DNA of 64,000 nt from Xenococcaceae cyanobacterium MO_167.B27 (lineage in GTDB: Bacteria > Cyanobacteriota > Cyanobacteriia > Cyanobacteriales > Xenococcaceae). Below, in pieces: positions 8,873 through 17,570 of this stretch. Every line of letters starts with the position of its first letter. Within the stretch, counting starts at the first letter, position 1. The stretch spans positions 41,900-105,899 of the forward strand of contig JASJCP010000002.1 of NCBI GenBank assembly GCA_030065935.1. The letters are read 5' to 3'. The position numbers were made by a program, and so were the translations under genes. The notes under the pieces are model-generated. The model searched no databases, was not told the origin of the DNA, and saw only the letters and a program-made list of their open reading frames with translations.

Positions 8873-9046
8873 TCAATTTTTAATAACTAGTTGATAATTG
8901 CCAATCGGACAAAAGGCTATAGTCCTAGATGCTGTAAGAAATTCACTGTAATCTGCTAAATCGTCTATACCAATTAGGTTGAAGACAGCTTCTAGCGCGA
9001 GCCAAAATAATATTTTCAGAAATAATTGTTGCCATTGGGTTTTCAT
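8873..9046 (-). CDS. 57-residue small protein with one hydrophobic helix
   Basis: ATG at 9046 opens a 57-codon frame beginning MKTQWQQLFLKILFWLALEA, then VFNLIGIDDLADYSEF. The first 26 residues form a likely membrane or amphipathic helix, and the IGIDDLADYSEF stretch resembles a short motif that I recall in small uncharacterised cyanobacterial proteins. It ends with TGA at 8873, 60 bp before the start of the histidine kinase gene, on the same strand. It is below usual gene-calling length. Function is unknown and the family link is from memory. Confidence 0.55.
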   Translation of the reverse strand: MKTQWQQLFLKILFWLALEAVFNLIGIDDLADYSEFLTASRTIAFCPIGNYQLVIKN

Positions 9047-9125
9047 TTTTTAGATTTTCTATGATGCTCATGTCAAAAATTACTTAAGTTGATTGATATA
9101 CAGTCTATTTAGTTCCTACTTTAAA

Positions 9126-9287
9126 CTAGAAAGGATAACATTTGCTGTAACTAATTCCTCGATAAGTGAAAAAATCTACTCGTACCCGCTTTAACTGTTG
9201 GTTAGATAGGCTTGCTACTGTTATCTCTGAGTTGGTATTCTCTTTAAGGTTGCATTGATATCTGATTCCACGATAGATAAATTTCAT
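9126..9287 (-). CDS. DUF4278 family small protein
   Basis: 53 residues. It begins MKFIYRGIRYQC and repeats the motif near its end as FFTYRGISY, the double YRG pattern that defines the cyanobacterial DUF4278 family. A good ribosome-binding site (AGGAGA) lies eight bases upstream of ATG 9287, which settles the start. Function is unknown. The gene is on the same strand as the 57-residue gene at 8873 and the histidine kinase, separated by 79 bp from the former. Between 9288 and 9550 I see only two HIP1-type octamers and no gene. Confidence 0.75.
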   Translation of the reverse strand: MKFIYRGIRYQCNLKENTNSEITVASLSNQQLKRVRVDFFTYRGISYSKCYPF

Positions 9288-9550
9288 GTTTTGTTCTCCT
9301 AGTTTAGTATTTGCCTTAACTAACCACTAGATTAAAAACCAATCGAGAAGAAGTAGAGATTATCCCAATTGAAAAAACTAATTCGCAAGTTAACTTTTTC
9401 CTATCCTCATCAACAACTTGTCACATTGCTGTGACTATAAGTCTAGCTTGGTCATATAATACTATTCCTGGGGTAAGGCGATCGCACTCTGGATTAGAGG
9501 AATTTACTGTCCAAGAGCGATCGCGCTTTTCTAATCCTTGCAAGCTACAA

Positions 9551-9793
9551 TTACCCAAACAATATTTTTATTAATTCATCACGACTTAAACCAGTATGCT
9601 CACTAATTCCTCTAAGAATAGCGTTAAGAGTTCCTATTTTAATCGGATCGTGTGCGGGAACTGTAATATGATGTTTTCCATTGCGTTGAGTAGTTAATCT
9701 GATATGACTACCAGTTTGACGAGTGACTTCGTAATCTAGACAAGCAAGAGCTTTCACTAAATCTTTTCCCGATAAATCTCGCGGTAGCTTCAC
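9551..9793 (-). CDS. hicA: HicA-type toxin (YcfA family mRNA interferase)
   Basis: 80 residues with the dsRBD-like HicA layout: GKDLVKALACLDYEVTRQTG, then SHIRLT with the catalytic His30, HHITVPAHDPIKIGTL and the final helix. HicA toxins cleave mRNA. The gene overlaps the upstream HicB-like gene by four bases (ATGA at 9790-9793). Order is antitoxin first, as in many cyanobacterial pairs. The active-site His is present, so the toxin is probably intact. Confidence 0.9.
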   Translation of the reverse strand: MKLPRDLSGKDLVKALACLDYEVTRQTGSHIRLTTQRNGKHHITVPAHDPIKIGTLNAILRGISEHTGLSRDELIKILFG

Positions 9794-9996
9794 GAAGCAA
9801 TAACCTCATCTCGGACAATATGCAAACGAATTACTTTTGGTTTTTGTTCTTCTGTAAAATGACAATTAACTGCATCACGGATCATTTCTTTGAGACTGTC
9901 TAGATCATCTGCTTGCGTGAATATAGATTCTCCTAAAGCTCTAGCTGTATAGCCTCCATCGGGATCGTCTTCAACTAGAAAAACAATTTCTATCAT
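9790..9996 (-). CDS. hicB: HicB-like antitoxin
   Basis: 68 residues: MIEIVFLVEDDPDGGYTARA, then LGESIFTQADDLDSLKEMIRDAVNCHF. This is the partial RNase-H-like HicB fold (EDDPDGGYTA followed by SLKEMIRDAV). It lacks a C-terminal helix-turn-helix or ribbon-helix-helix, so it belongs to the short HicB class and may need another factor for DNA binding. It is translationally coupled to the HicA gene through a four-base overlap and should neutralise it. Confidence 0.85.
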   Translation of the reverse strand: MIEIVFLVEDDPDGGYTARALGESIFTQADDLDSLKEMIRDAVNCHFTEEQKPKVIRLHIVRDEVIAS

Positions 9997-10415
9997 TGTT
10001 GGTATTCGCTACAGTCTGTTCTTCTTGATTTTAAAATACTTTAAATCATAATCAAGTCTGATCGCCTGACTGAGATTGATTAATACCAGCGATCGCCTCA
10101 TCTGCTGTATCATAGAAATATTATTTTAATAATACTAATTCCCTTATTACTAATCCTGACCAGCTAAAATTATAAAAGACTATCCTAAACTTATCTAAAT
10201 GTTCAACTAAAAATAAAGGTATTCCCATAAAGCCAAATTTTTTTGATTGATTAGATTCTATTCACAGTGTTCCCATCAATATATGTTTAAATAACATTTG
10301 TTTTATAGGTATATAAATTCTAAATTTCGGTTATCCCAACACCTCAACTCCTAAACTCTGCATCAAGAAAGCGTTACGGTAAAGAGATATACAATTTATC
10401 GGCAATATCTCATTT
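9997..10415. other. Spacer without a recognised gene
   Basis: The 419-bp spacer between hicB (minus) and prlC (plus) should hold both promoters. It has one HIP1 octamer, a GCGATCGCCTCAT segment and AT-rich sequence. A short reverse open stretch ending in GDQT lacks a start. I see no RNA gene or convincing terminator. Confidence 0.5.
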
Positions 10416-12503
10416 ATGACAAACGCAACCATTACAGAAAACCCCTTATTAATTGGTAAAGGTTTACCTCCCTTTGATAAAATCGAACCATCTCATGTAG
10501 TTCCTGCTATGACTGAACTACTGAAAGAATTAGATACAGATTTAACAAACCTAGAAGCTAATGTAACTCCTACTTGGTCGGGTTTAGTTGAACCCCTAAC
10601 AGCAATGGAAGAGAAGTTAGGCTGGAGTTGGGGTATTGTGGGACATTTGATGGGTGTGAAAAATAGTCCTGAACTCAGAGAAGCTTATGAGACAATACAA
10701 CCTGAGATAGTGAAATTTTACAACAAGCTTTCTCAAAGCAAACCCCTCTACGAAGCATTTAAAGGATTACGCAATAGTGCAGACTGGGATCAGTTTGAAC
10801 CAGCGCAACAGCGTATTATTGAATCTTCCCTCAGAGATTTTAAACTCTCTGGTGTAGGTTTGGAAGGAGAAACCAAAGAGAGATTTAACCAGATACAGTT
10901 AGAGTTAGCAGAACTTTCTACTAAGTTTTCTAATAATGTTCTGGATGCGACAAAAGCTTTTAAACTAAAACTGACAGATAAAAAGGATATTGAGGGTTTA
11001 CCCAATAGTGCTTTAGGTTTAATGGCGCAAACCGCTAAAGCAGAAGGGGAGGAAACTGCAACTCCTGAAAATGGTCCTTGGGTAGTGACTTTAGACTATC
11101 CTAGTTACATTCCTTTTATGAAGTATGCGGTAAGTAGTGAGTTACGGGAAAAAGTCTATAAAGCTTTTATCTCTCGTGCTTCTGATGGGGAATTGGATAA
11201 CAAAGCCAATATTGATCGAATTCTAGAATTAAGAAAGGAAAAAGCTAATATTCTTGGTTTCGATACTTTTGCTGAACTCAGTCTAGCCCGTAAAATGGCA
11301 CCTACTGTAGAAGCAGTGGATAAACTCTCGGAAGAATTGCGAGTTGCTTCTTATGATGCTGCAATGAAAGAGTTTGAAGAGTTAAAAACTTTTGCTGGTA
11401 AAGATGACTTAAAACATTGGGATACTACCTATTGGACAGAGAAGCAAAAAGAAGCTAAATTTGACTTTAACGAAGAAGAATTGCGCCCTTATTTCCCCTT
11501 ACCTCAAGTTTTATCAGGTTTATTTGGTTTAGCAAAGCGTATCTTTGGGGTAACGATTATTTCAGCCGAGGGACAAGCACCAGTATGGCATGAAGATGTA
11601 CGCTATTTCCAGATTAACAATGAAGCAGGTGAAGCTATTGCCCACTTCTATTTAGACCCCTATTCTCGTCCAGCAGAAAAACGCGGTGGTGCGTGGATGA
11701 ATGATTGCATCGGTAGAGCGAAAATGACTGTAGAAGGTAAAACTACAACTCGTCTTCCTGTAGCGTATTTAATCTGTAACCAAACTCCTCCTGTAGATAG
11801 CAAACCCAGTTTAATGACTTTCGGTGAAGTAACTACCCTCTTCCACGAATTCGGTCATGGTTTACAACATATGCTTACTACTATTGATTATGTCGGTGCA
11901 GCAGGTATTAACAATGTGGAATGGGATGCGGTAGAATTACCAAGTCAGTTTATGGAAAACTGGTGTTATGATCGCCCCACTCTCTTCGGTATGGCAAAAC
12001 ACTATGAAACTGGCGAAACTTTACCCGAAGAATATTATCAAAAACTGCTAGCAGCCAAAAACTATATGAGTGGTTCGGCGATGCTGCGTCAGTTACACTT
12101 TGGTTTAGTGGATATAGAGTTACACCACCGCTATCAACCAGGTGGAGAAGAAACTCCTAATGAGGTACGGGACAGAATTGCGGAAACTACTACTGTCTTA
12201 AAACCCTTACCAGAAGATAATTTCTTATGTTCTTTCGGACATATCTTTGCAGGAGGTTATGCAGCAGGTTACTACAGTTATAAATGGGCGGAAGTCCTCA
12301 GTGCAGATGCTTTTGCAGCCTTTGAAGAAGTCGGTTTAGATAACGAATCAGCAGTTGCTACTGTCGGTAAAAAATACCGTGATACCATCTTATCTTTAGG
12401 TGGAAGTCTGCACCCAATGGAAGTATTTAAACAATTCCGAGGACGCGAACCCAAAACTGAACCATTATTAAGACATAGTGGTTTACTTGCTACTGCATCA
12501 TAA
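10416..12503 (+). CDS. prlC: M3 family oligopeptidase A
   Basis: 695 residues, full length for oligopeptidase A. This cytosolic zinc peptidase degrades short peptides, including cleaved signal peptides. The zinc site HEFGH is at residues 477-481, with a third ligand expected in VEWDAVELPSQFMENW (about Glu507). The N-terminal NPLLIGKGLPPFDKIEPSHV and the C-terminal FGHIFAGGYAAGYYSYKWAE are family-typical. The gene is followed eight bases later by a perfect hairpin terminator, so it is a single transcription unit on its 3' side. Confidence 0.95.
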   Translation: MTNATITENPLLIGKGLPPFDKIEPSHVVPAMTELLKELDTDLTNLEANVTPTWSGLVEPLTAMEEKLGWSWGIVGHLMGVKNSPELREAYETIQPEIVKFYNKLSQSKPLYEAFKGLRNSADWDQFEPAQQRIIESSLRDFKLSGVGLEGETKERFNQIQLELAELSTKFSNNVLDATKAFKLKLTDKKDIEGLPNSALGLMAQTAKAEGEETATPENGPWVVTLDYPSYIPFMKYAVSSELREKVYKAFISRASDGELDNKANIDRILELRKEKANILGFDTFAELSLARKMAPTVEAVDKLSEELRVASYDAAMKEFEELKTFAGKDDLKHWDTTYWTEKQKEAKFDFNEEELRPYFPLPQVLSGLFGLAKRIFGVTIISAEGQAPVWHEDVRYFQINNEAGEAIAHFYLDPYSRPAEKRGGAWMNDCIGRAKMTVEGKTTTRLPVAYLICNQTPPVDSKPSLMTFGEVTTLFHEFGHGLQHMLTTIDYVGAAGINNVEWDAVELPSQFMENWCYDRPTLFGMAKHYETGETLPEEYYQKLLAAKNYMSGSAMLRQLHFGLVDIELHHRYQPGGEETPNEVRDRIAETTTVLKPLPEDNFLCSFGHIFAGGYAAGYYSYKWAEVLSADAFAAFEEVGLDNESAVATVGKKYRDTILSLGGSLHPMEVFKQFRGREPKTEPLLRHSGLLATAS

Positions 12504-12510
12504 ATCAAAT

Positions 12511-12551
12511 GTAGGGGCGCAAAGTTTGCGCCCCTACTTAGTTAATTTTTT
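12511..12551 (+). terminator. Rho-independent-type terminator after prlC
   Basis: A perfect 13-bp stem (GTAGGGGCGCAAA / TTTGCGCCCCTAC) with a one-base centre spans 12511-12537. A T-run at 12545-12551 follows a few bases later. It starts seven bases after the prlC stop. The palindrome is symmetric enough to act as an interspersed repeat as well, but position and T-run support termination. Confidence 0.85.
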
Positions 12552-12758
12552 TGCATTCATTATTTAACTATATTGTTTGTACAAGTTTACATAGAAACGA
12601 TACATAAGATTGTGGTTTAATAAACAACAAAACTGCTGTACCGCAATGATCATCTTTCCTTCTCCAGCAAGGAGGAACAAAGAGAAAGGCGGAAAGAGTT
12701 TAGCAAAGGTGCAAGCAGATTCAAAACAAATCCTCATTCGGACTTGCTCATTCCTTAG

Positions 12759-13250
12759 ATGACCAATAATTCTACAGCCAACCAAACTACAACTACTTCC
12801 ATTCCCGAATCGGTAAAGCTAGCAGACACTTACTACGGTATTTTAGGGCTACATCCTTCTGTCTCTATGATTGACATTCGTCGCCGTTATCGCCAACTTA
12901 GTAAGAAATATCATCCTGATACTACAGAATTACCACAAGTCCAGGCGAAAGCTAAATTTCAGCGACTCAATGAAGCTTATGGTACTCTAAGTAATCCCGA
13001 GAGGCGTTCGCTTTATGATCTAAAAATCGGTTATTCTCGCCTTAATGTTATTCAAGCACCAAAAGGGTGGGAACAACCAGGACAAGAAACAAGTTATCGT
13101 ACAGCTTATCTGGATCCTACAGACCGTCCTCTTTCTTCAGGAGAAATTTTTGTATTATTTCTCTTGGGTGCAACTTTTGTGGGTTGTATCCTTCTAGTTT
13201 TAACTGTTGCTTATTTCCGAGGTGAAACTCTTATCCTTATCTATCCTTAA
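12759..13250 (+). CDS. Membrane-anchored J-domain protein
   Basis: 163 residues. A J domain covers residues 24-88: YYGILGLHPSVSMIDIRRRY, the HPD tripeptide at 52-54 and NEAYGTLSNPERRSLYDL. A linker follows, then one strong membrane span at about residues 130-155. It lacks the zinc-finger and substrate-binding parts of full DnaJ, so it is a type III co-chaperone that would recruit DnaK to a membrane site. It is followed 21 bp later by the DUF3143 gene. I recall this pairing in other cyanobacteria, and it suggests a shared transcript. Confidence 0.88.
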   Translation: MTNNSTANQTTTTSIPESVKLADTYYGILGLHPSVSMIDIRRRYRQLSKKYHPDTTELPQVQAKAKFQRLNEAYGTLSNPERRSLYDLKIGYSRLNVIQAPKGWEQPGQETSYRTAYLDPTDRPLSSGEIFVLFLLGATFVGCILLVLTVAYFRGETLILIYP

Positions 13251-13271
13251 ATTTCACAATATAAATCAACA

Positions 13272-13544
13272 ATGGAATTACCAACCCCAGATACACCCCT
13301 TTACAATCATCCTTTACCTAAAATAGAAAAGTGGCTTATTAATTTAGGTTGCCACCAAGACAAAGATAATCTTCATTGTTGGTATATAAAACAACCAACT
13401 TGGCAAGCAGAAATTTGTCTTGAAGTCGAAGAATTAAGGGTAAGTTACCTTAAAGCTGCTCCAGAAGGAGGAAATCTTAATCGTTCTTTCAAATACTCTC
13501 TAAGTCGCCAAGATATAGAAGATGCTGTCTTTTCTGGTCCTTAA
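13272..13544 (+). CDS. DUF3143 family protein
   Basis: 90 residues: PDTPLYNHPLPKIEKWLINL, WYIKQPTWQAEICLEVEEL and a C-terminal FKYSLSRQDIEDAVFSGP. This is the conserved cyanobacterial and plastid-lineage DUF3143 pattern. It is soluble, with no signal or membrane segment. It sits 21 bp behind the J-domain gene and is probably cotranscribed. Function is not known. Confidence 0.85.
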   Translation: MELPTPDTPLYNHPLPKIEKWLINLGCHQDKDNLHCWYIKQPTWQAEICLEVEELRVSYLKAAPEGGNLNRSFKYSLSRQDIEDAVFSGP

Positions 13545-13583
13545 CTAAGGAACAAGGAGTAAGGAATTTATTTCTGTTACTTT

Positions 13584-14069
13584 CTAGTTCGTTATGTCTT
13601 CAGTAATTAATACTAGAGGCATAATCTCATTTTCAGGAACAGATGAGATACTTGCTTCAATTTTTTCTTTTAAACAAGTAGCTATTAATCGATTAACTAG
13701 TCGAATTTCAGGAGTGGGATCGTATTTATAGATCACTTCATAGATGGGCTGTTTTTTGACTAATCTAATATTTTTGGGGTTTGTAACTTGCTTCTGCTTT
13801 TTTTTAATATAAATCTGAGGTTTCTTATTTCTGTCTTTGATGTCTGGTAAAATATCACTGGTTTGCCAATACCCTTTATATACATGACTACGAGGGTTTT
13901 GATATAGCTTGAAACTAGGAAAAGAAGGGATATACAGGGAGCAAAAATCTTCTTCTTTTTTGATCTGGAAACAACCATAATCTTTTTCTTGTTTATCCAG
14001 CATTTTGTTAATAGCTAATACTAGTCCAGGTAAATTATGGATTAGTTCCCTAGTTTCAGTTAAATACAT
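13584..14069 (-). CDS. Hypothetical protein, 161 residues
   Basis: I do not recognise this protein. It is basic and lysine-rich in its middle (NKKPQIYIKKKQKQ) and starts MYLTETRELIHNLPGLVLAI. It has no signal peptide, membrane span or known catalytic motif. The frame is uninterrupted and converges on the DUF3143 gene. It lies at the left flank of a TnpB element, so it could be an accessory gene. It could also be a young or decaying frame. Confidence 0.5.
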   Translation of the reverse strand: MYLTETRELIHNLPGLVLAINKMLDKQEKDYGCFQIKKEEDFCSLYIPSFPSFKLYQNPRSHVYKGYWQTSDILPDIKDRNKKPQIYIKKKQKQVTNPKNIRLVKKQPIYEVIYKYDPTPEIRLVNRLIATCLKEKIEASISSVPENEIMPLVLITEDITN

Positions 14070-14210
14070 TACAAATACTCCAAAGAAAAAATATTATATA
14101 GTAATTTTCCAAGTTTATGGGGTAAATTTCCATCAACCCTCGCGAAGCGACGAGTTAGGTCTCTACCATCAACTTTCAACCAGGATATGCTGTAGCTCAC
14201 TTAACTCAAT

Positions 14211-14252
14211 GTCAAAAGAAGTCCCACACTTAGAGTGTAGGGATGAATTTTG
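14211..14252 (+). repeat. Hairpin resembling an IS200/IS605 right end (solo copy)
   Basis: TCCCACACT-tag-AGTGTAGGGA forms a stem, nested in outer arms GTCAAAA (14215-14221) and TTTTGAC. This layout (GTCAAA, a short GC-rich hairpin beginning with CCC, then a TTGAC-like end) resembles the 3' end of TnpB elements. It stands upstream of the TnpB gene rather than downstream, so it is either the left-end structure of that element or the leftover 3' end of a deleted sibling. The flanking CTCGCGAAGCGACGAG stem at 14147-14162 may belong to it. Confidence 0.4.
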
Positions 14253-14352
14253 ACCAATAAATAAATTTCCGCGCGGAGCGCATCCTTACTCTACAATTGA
14301 CTTGGGCTTATGTTTTTGCTTATAATAATGTTTATCGAAAAATATAATTCAT

Positions 14353-15552
14353 GTGAAAGCCTTGCACAGAGCTATCAAAATTAGAATTTATCCAACATCT
14401 GAGCAGTCCCAAAAGCTTAGTCAAGTCATGGGTTGTGCCAGATGGTGGTGGAACTACGCTCTGAACTTATGCAACCAAACATATAAGGATACTGGCAAAG
14501 GATTGGGCAGAACAGCACTCAATAGTGTTTTGCCTCAACTCAAAAAAGCAGAAGAAACAGAATGGTTAGGAGAATGTTATTCACAGGTTTTGCAATCAAC
14601 AACGTTAAACCTAACTAAAGCTTTCAAAAACTTTTTTGAAAAACGAGCTAAATATCCAAGATTCAAATCTTATCATGGGAGACAATCAGCACAATATCCT
14701 CAAAACTGCCTCATAGTTGAAGGAGGGCTAAAAATTCCACAAGTTGGAATTATTAAAGCCAGTATTCATCGTTTATTTGATGGAAAATTAAAAACCGTAA
14801 CTATTAGTAAAACACCAACAGGGGAATATTATGCTTCTTTATTATTTGATACGGAGCAAGAAGAACCCGAGGTTGTTATTGCTGGTAAAGTTATTGGAAT
14901 AGATTTAGGGATTAAGGATTTTGCGATTACTAATGATAATGAGAAAACAAGCAAATATCCTAATCCCAGGTACATTAAAAAACATGAACGTAACTTGGCA
15001 AGAAAGCAAGCTAAGTTAGCCCGTAAGAAAAAAGGGAGTAAATCAAGACAAAAAGCCAGAAGGCTAGTGGCAAGAGTACACGAACGTATTAGCAATGCCC
15101 GTCAAGATTTTCTACATAAATTGTCAAGAAAAATAGTCAACAACAATCAAGTAGTAGTCATTGAGAATTTGAACGTCAAGGGTATGGTTCGTAACCGTAA
15201 ATTAGCCAAAGCAATATCTGATGCTGGTTGGGGAATGTTTACCAATTTCTTAGATTACAAGCTCAAAGAAAAAGGCGGTTTGTTATTAGAAATTGATAGA
15301 TGGTTTCCCAGTTCTAAAACTTGTTCATCTTGTCTTTATCAAATGTCAGATATGCCATTAGAGGTAAGACAATGGACTTGTCCTAGTTGTGGAACACATC
15401 ATGACAGAGATGAAAACGCAGCTAAAAATATTAGAACAGAAGGCATCAGAATTTTATCGGTCTTAGGAACTAGGACTGCTGCTAGTAGAGGGGATGTAAG
15501 ACCAAGGAGTGGACGTAAGTCTGTTTTGAGCGCGGGGGATGCTCTCGGTTAG
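14353..15552 (+). CDS. tnpB: RNA-guided nuclease TnpB (IS200/IS605-type, stand-alone)
   Basis: 399 residues. The N-terminal OrfB_IS605 helix-turn-helix reads RAIKIRIYPTSEQSQKLSQV. The RuvC-like catalytic residues sit in GIDLGIKDFAI (Asp), VVIENLNVKGM (Glu) and HHDRDENAAKNI (Asp). The zinc ribbon is CSSC...CPSC. All are intact. TnpB proteins cut DNA under guidance of an omega RNA made from the 3' end of their own element, and help retain it after excision. No tnpA lies beside it, so transposition would need a TnpA in trans. The start is GTG at 14353, because the ATG two bases earlier is followed at once by a stop. The 3' end leads into a right-end hairpin. Confidence 0.93.
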   Translation: MKALHRAIKIRIYPTSEQSQKLSQVMGCARWWWNYALNLCNQTYKDTGKGLGRTALNSVLPQLKKAEETEWLGECYSQVLQSTTLNLTKAFKNFFEKRAKYPRFKSYHGRQSAQYPQNCLIVEGGLKIPQVGIIKASIHRLFDGKLKTVTISKTPTGEYYASLLFDTEQEEPEVVIAGKVIGIDLGIKDFAITNDNEKTSKYPNPRYIKKHERNLARKQAKLARKKKGSKSRQKARRLVARVHERISNARQDFLHKLSRKIVNNNQVVVIENLNVKGMVRNRKLAKAISDAGWGMFTNFLDYKLKEKGGLLLEIDRWFPSSKTCSSCLYQMSDMPLEVRQWTCPSCGTHHDRDENAAKNIRTEGIRILSVLGTRTAASRGDVRPRSGRKSVLSAGDALG

Positions 15553-15630
15553 AGAGCATATCCAATCACGCTGTTGAAGTCAAACAACTTTAGGGAAGCT
15601 AGAAGCCCACGGTGAAACCGTGGGTAGTTC
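15553..15630 (+). mobile_element. TnpB element right end / omega RNA 3' region
   Basis: About 55 bases after the tnpB stop lies the perfect hairpin CCCACGGT-gaa-ACCGTGGG (15606-15624), then TAGTTCAC. This is the usual right-end structure of IS200/IS605 elements and the expected 3' scaffold of the omega RNA. The guide would be the host DNA just beyond, near 15630. The exact cleavage point cannot be fixed by eye. Confidence 0.65.
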
Positions 15631-15712
15631 ACATGATGAGTGCTATATATTTGTGCAGCAAAATTGCCTATAATTTTAGACGATTTACCTAAAATTTAAC
15701 GATAAATATTCT

Positions 15713-16240
15713 ATGGATCTCAAAAAATTTTTAGAACATTGTCAAGGCAATTGGTTTAGTCAACGTACTAATTATCATCTCAACTCAGAAAAAACCGAAA
15801 ATAGTAAAGCGGAGATTGCCATAGAATTTCTTGACCCAGAAGATTCTAGGGTAGTTCAACTATGCAAAGAGCATCAAATTAATCCTCAATTAAGTATAGG
15901 CGCGATCGCTTCAGATTGGGATAATGCTCCAGACTGGGGAAAACCAAAACAGCAAGGCTCTTGTTTAGTAGTTTTAATTCCTAACAGCGATCGCGATCAA
16001 CAAGGTAAAATTCTCCAAACTATCCCTAAAACTCCCACTACTAGTAATACTGGTAGTTATATTCTAGGAGCAGATGAAGCTCTCACCCTGATTATGGAGA
16101 CAAAAGATTTTGTTGTGGAAGAACGTCTCTGGTTTGCTGGTGATAATCTAAGATTGCGAACCATCATCATCAAAAACTCGCAAGGTAAGATGCAAACTAC
16201 TTTCTATTCTGAAATTCGCAAACTACCACCCAAAAAATAA
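15713..16240 (+). CDS. S-type (CpcS/CpeS family) phycobiliprotein lyase, CpcU-like
   Basis: 175 residues. The N-terminus MDLKKFLEHCQGNWFSQRTN and the lipocalin-like series of strands (IAIEFLDPEDSRVVQLC, QGSCLVVLIP, EERLWFAGDNLRLRTI) are those of S/U-type lyases. These attach phycocyanobilin to Cys-84-type sites of phycobiliproteins. It is soluble and cytoplasmic. The N-terminal pattern is closest in my memory to CpcU, which works as a heterodimer with CpcS in some species. The subtype is uncertain. It sits just right of the TnpB element end. Confidence 0.85.
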   Translation: MDLKKFLEHCQGNWFSQRTNYHLNSEKTENSKAEIAIEFLDPEDSRVVQLCKEHQINPQLSIGAIASDWDNAPDWGKPKQQGSCLVVLIPNSDRDQQGKILQTIPKTPTTSNTGSYILGADEALTLIMETKDFVVEERLWFAGDNLRLRTIIIKNSQGKMQTTFYSEIRKLPPKK

Positions 16241-16410
16241 TCTTTTTAATTCTTCTTGCAGAAAATATTAAGATACGTAAAGGCAGGAGTAGTTGAGATT
16301 TGTCTAAAAAAAAGTAAATTAAACTTTTTAAAACTTCACAACCAAAATGCCTATGCTACTATCTGGATGATCGATCAGAGAGCGAAATTTCTAGTTAACT
16401 CTGATTCTTT

Positions 16411-17514
16411 GTGGTGGAGGAGTCTAATCAAGTGCAATCTAAATTTTCTCAAGAACAAAAAAATCTCAAAAGCAAAAGAATACACCCACAGCCACTCCGT
16501 ATGGGGGTTATTGGTGTGGGAAACATGGGAAGACATCATGCTCGTATTCTGAGTCTCATTAAAGATATTGAACTAGTTGGAGTATCAGATATTAATGTAG
16601 AGCGTGGGATTGATATTGCTAGTAGATATCGAACTCGCTTTTTTGAAAATTATTTAGAATTATTACCTCTTGTGGATGCAGTATGTATAGCTGTTCCAAC
16701 TCGATTACATCATCAAGTAGGGCTTGATTGTCTGCAAACAGGGGTTCATGTTCTAATCGAAAAACCGATTGCAGCTTCTATTCCCGAAGCAGAATCTTTG
16801 GTGAATGCAGCAGCAGAATCCCAATGTATTTTACAAGTAGGTCATATCGAAAGATTTAATCCAGCTTTTGCTGAATTAAGCAAAATTACCCAAACAGAAG
16901 CAATATTATCTCTGGAAGCACGTCGGATGAGTCCTTATTCTCAAAGAGCTAATGATGTTTCTGTGGTTTTGGACTTAATGATCCATGATATAGATTTGTT
17001 GTTGGAGCTTACCTCATCACCAGTAGTTAAGCTAACTGCTAGTGGTAGTAGTGCTTCTGATTCTGGTTATCTAGATTATGTTACTGCTACTCTAGGTTTT
17101 GCCAATGGGGTAGTTGCTACTCTAGCAGCATCAAAAATTACTCATCGTAAAATCCGTTGTCTTACCACCCATTGCAAGAAATCTTTAATTGAAACAGACT
17201 TTTTAAATAACGACATTTCTATTTATCGCTATCCTACCGAGAATATTCTCAATTCATCTTCTAACAAAGTCTATCGCCAAGACGGTTTGATTGAAAAAGT
17301 TTATACCAGTAACGTTGAACCTCTCTACGCAGAATTAGAACACTTTGTCGGCTGTATTCGGGGAGGGGAACATCCTTCTGTGGGTGGTAAGCAAGGAATT
17401 CAAGCTTTGCGTTTGGCGAGTCTAATTGAACAAATGGCTTTTGATGGAAAAGTCTGGCATCATACAGACTGGCAAACACAAGCTATCGATCATCCCAGTA
17501 TTAGTGTCTCGTGA
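16411..17514 (+). CDS. Gfo/Idh/MocA family NAD(P)-dependent oxidoreductase
   Basis: 367 residues. A Rossmann motif GVIGVGNMGRHHARI at about residues 32-46 is followed by VCIAVPTRLHHQVGLDCLQT, the family EKPIA motif at about 115 and the C-terminal domain with the catalytic-region MIHDIDLLLEL. Such enzymes oxidise or reduce sugars, inositols or related compounds, and the substrate is not deducible. The listed start is GTG 16411. The first 30 residues look like non-conserved leader, and ATG 16501, directly before the Rossmann strand, is an alternative start. The gene follows the lyase on the same strand, but 170 bp away. Confidence 0.88.
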   Translation: MVEESNQVQSKFSQEQKNLKSKRIHPQPLRMGVIGVGNMGRHHARILSLIKDIELVGVSDINVERGIDIASRYRTRFFENYLELLPLVDAVCIAVPTRLHHQVGLDCLQTGVHVLIEKPIAASIPEAESLVNAAAESQCILQVGHIERFNPAFAELSKITQTEAILSLEARRMSPYSQRANDVSVVLDLMIHDIDLLLELTSSPVVKLTASGSSASDSGYLDYVTATLGFANGVVATLAASKITHRKIRCLTTHCKKSLIETDFLNNDISIYRYPTENILNSSSNKVYRQDGLIEKVYTSNVEPLYAELEHFVGCIRGGEHPSVGGKQGIQALRLASLIEQMAFDGKVWHHTDWQTQAIDHPSISVS

Positions 17515-17570
17515 CCTCTACCTTATACCAATTCTGAAAAGTCAAGCTACAGATGGGGAAGTGGGGCACC

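Noticed and set aside
12564..12785. 73-codon minus-strand frame after prlC
   Set aside because: It overlaps the start of the J-domain gene, has no family resemblance and lies in leader DNA.
14005..14253. 82-codon plus-strand frame left of the first TnpB gene
   Set aside because: It crosses the hypothetical gene on the other strand and the hairpin region, with no start signal.
16256..16552. 98-codon plus-strand frame before the oxidoreductase
   Set aside because: It overlaps the Rossmann domain of the oxidoreductase in another frame and has composition of untranslated AT-rich DNA.
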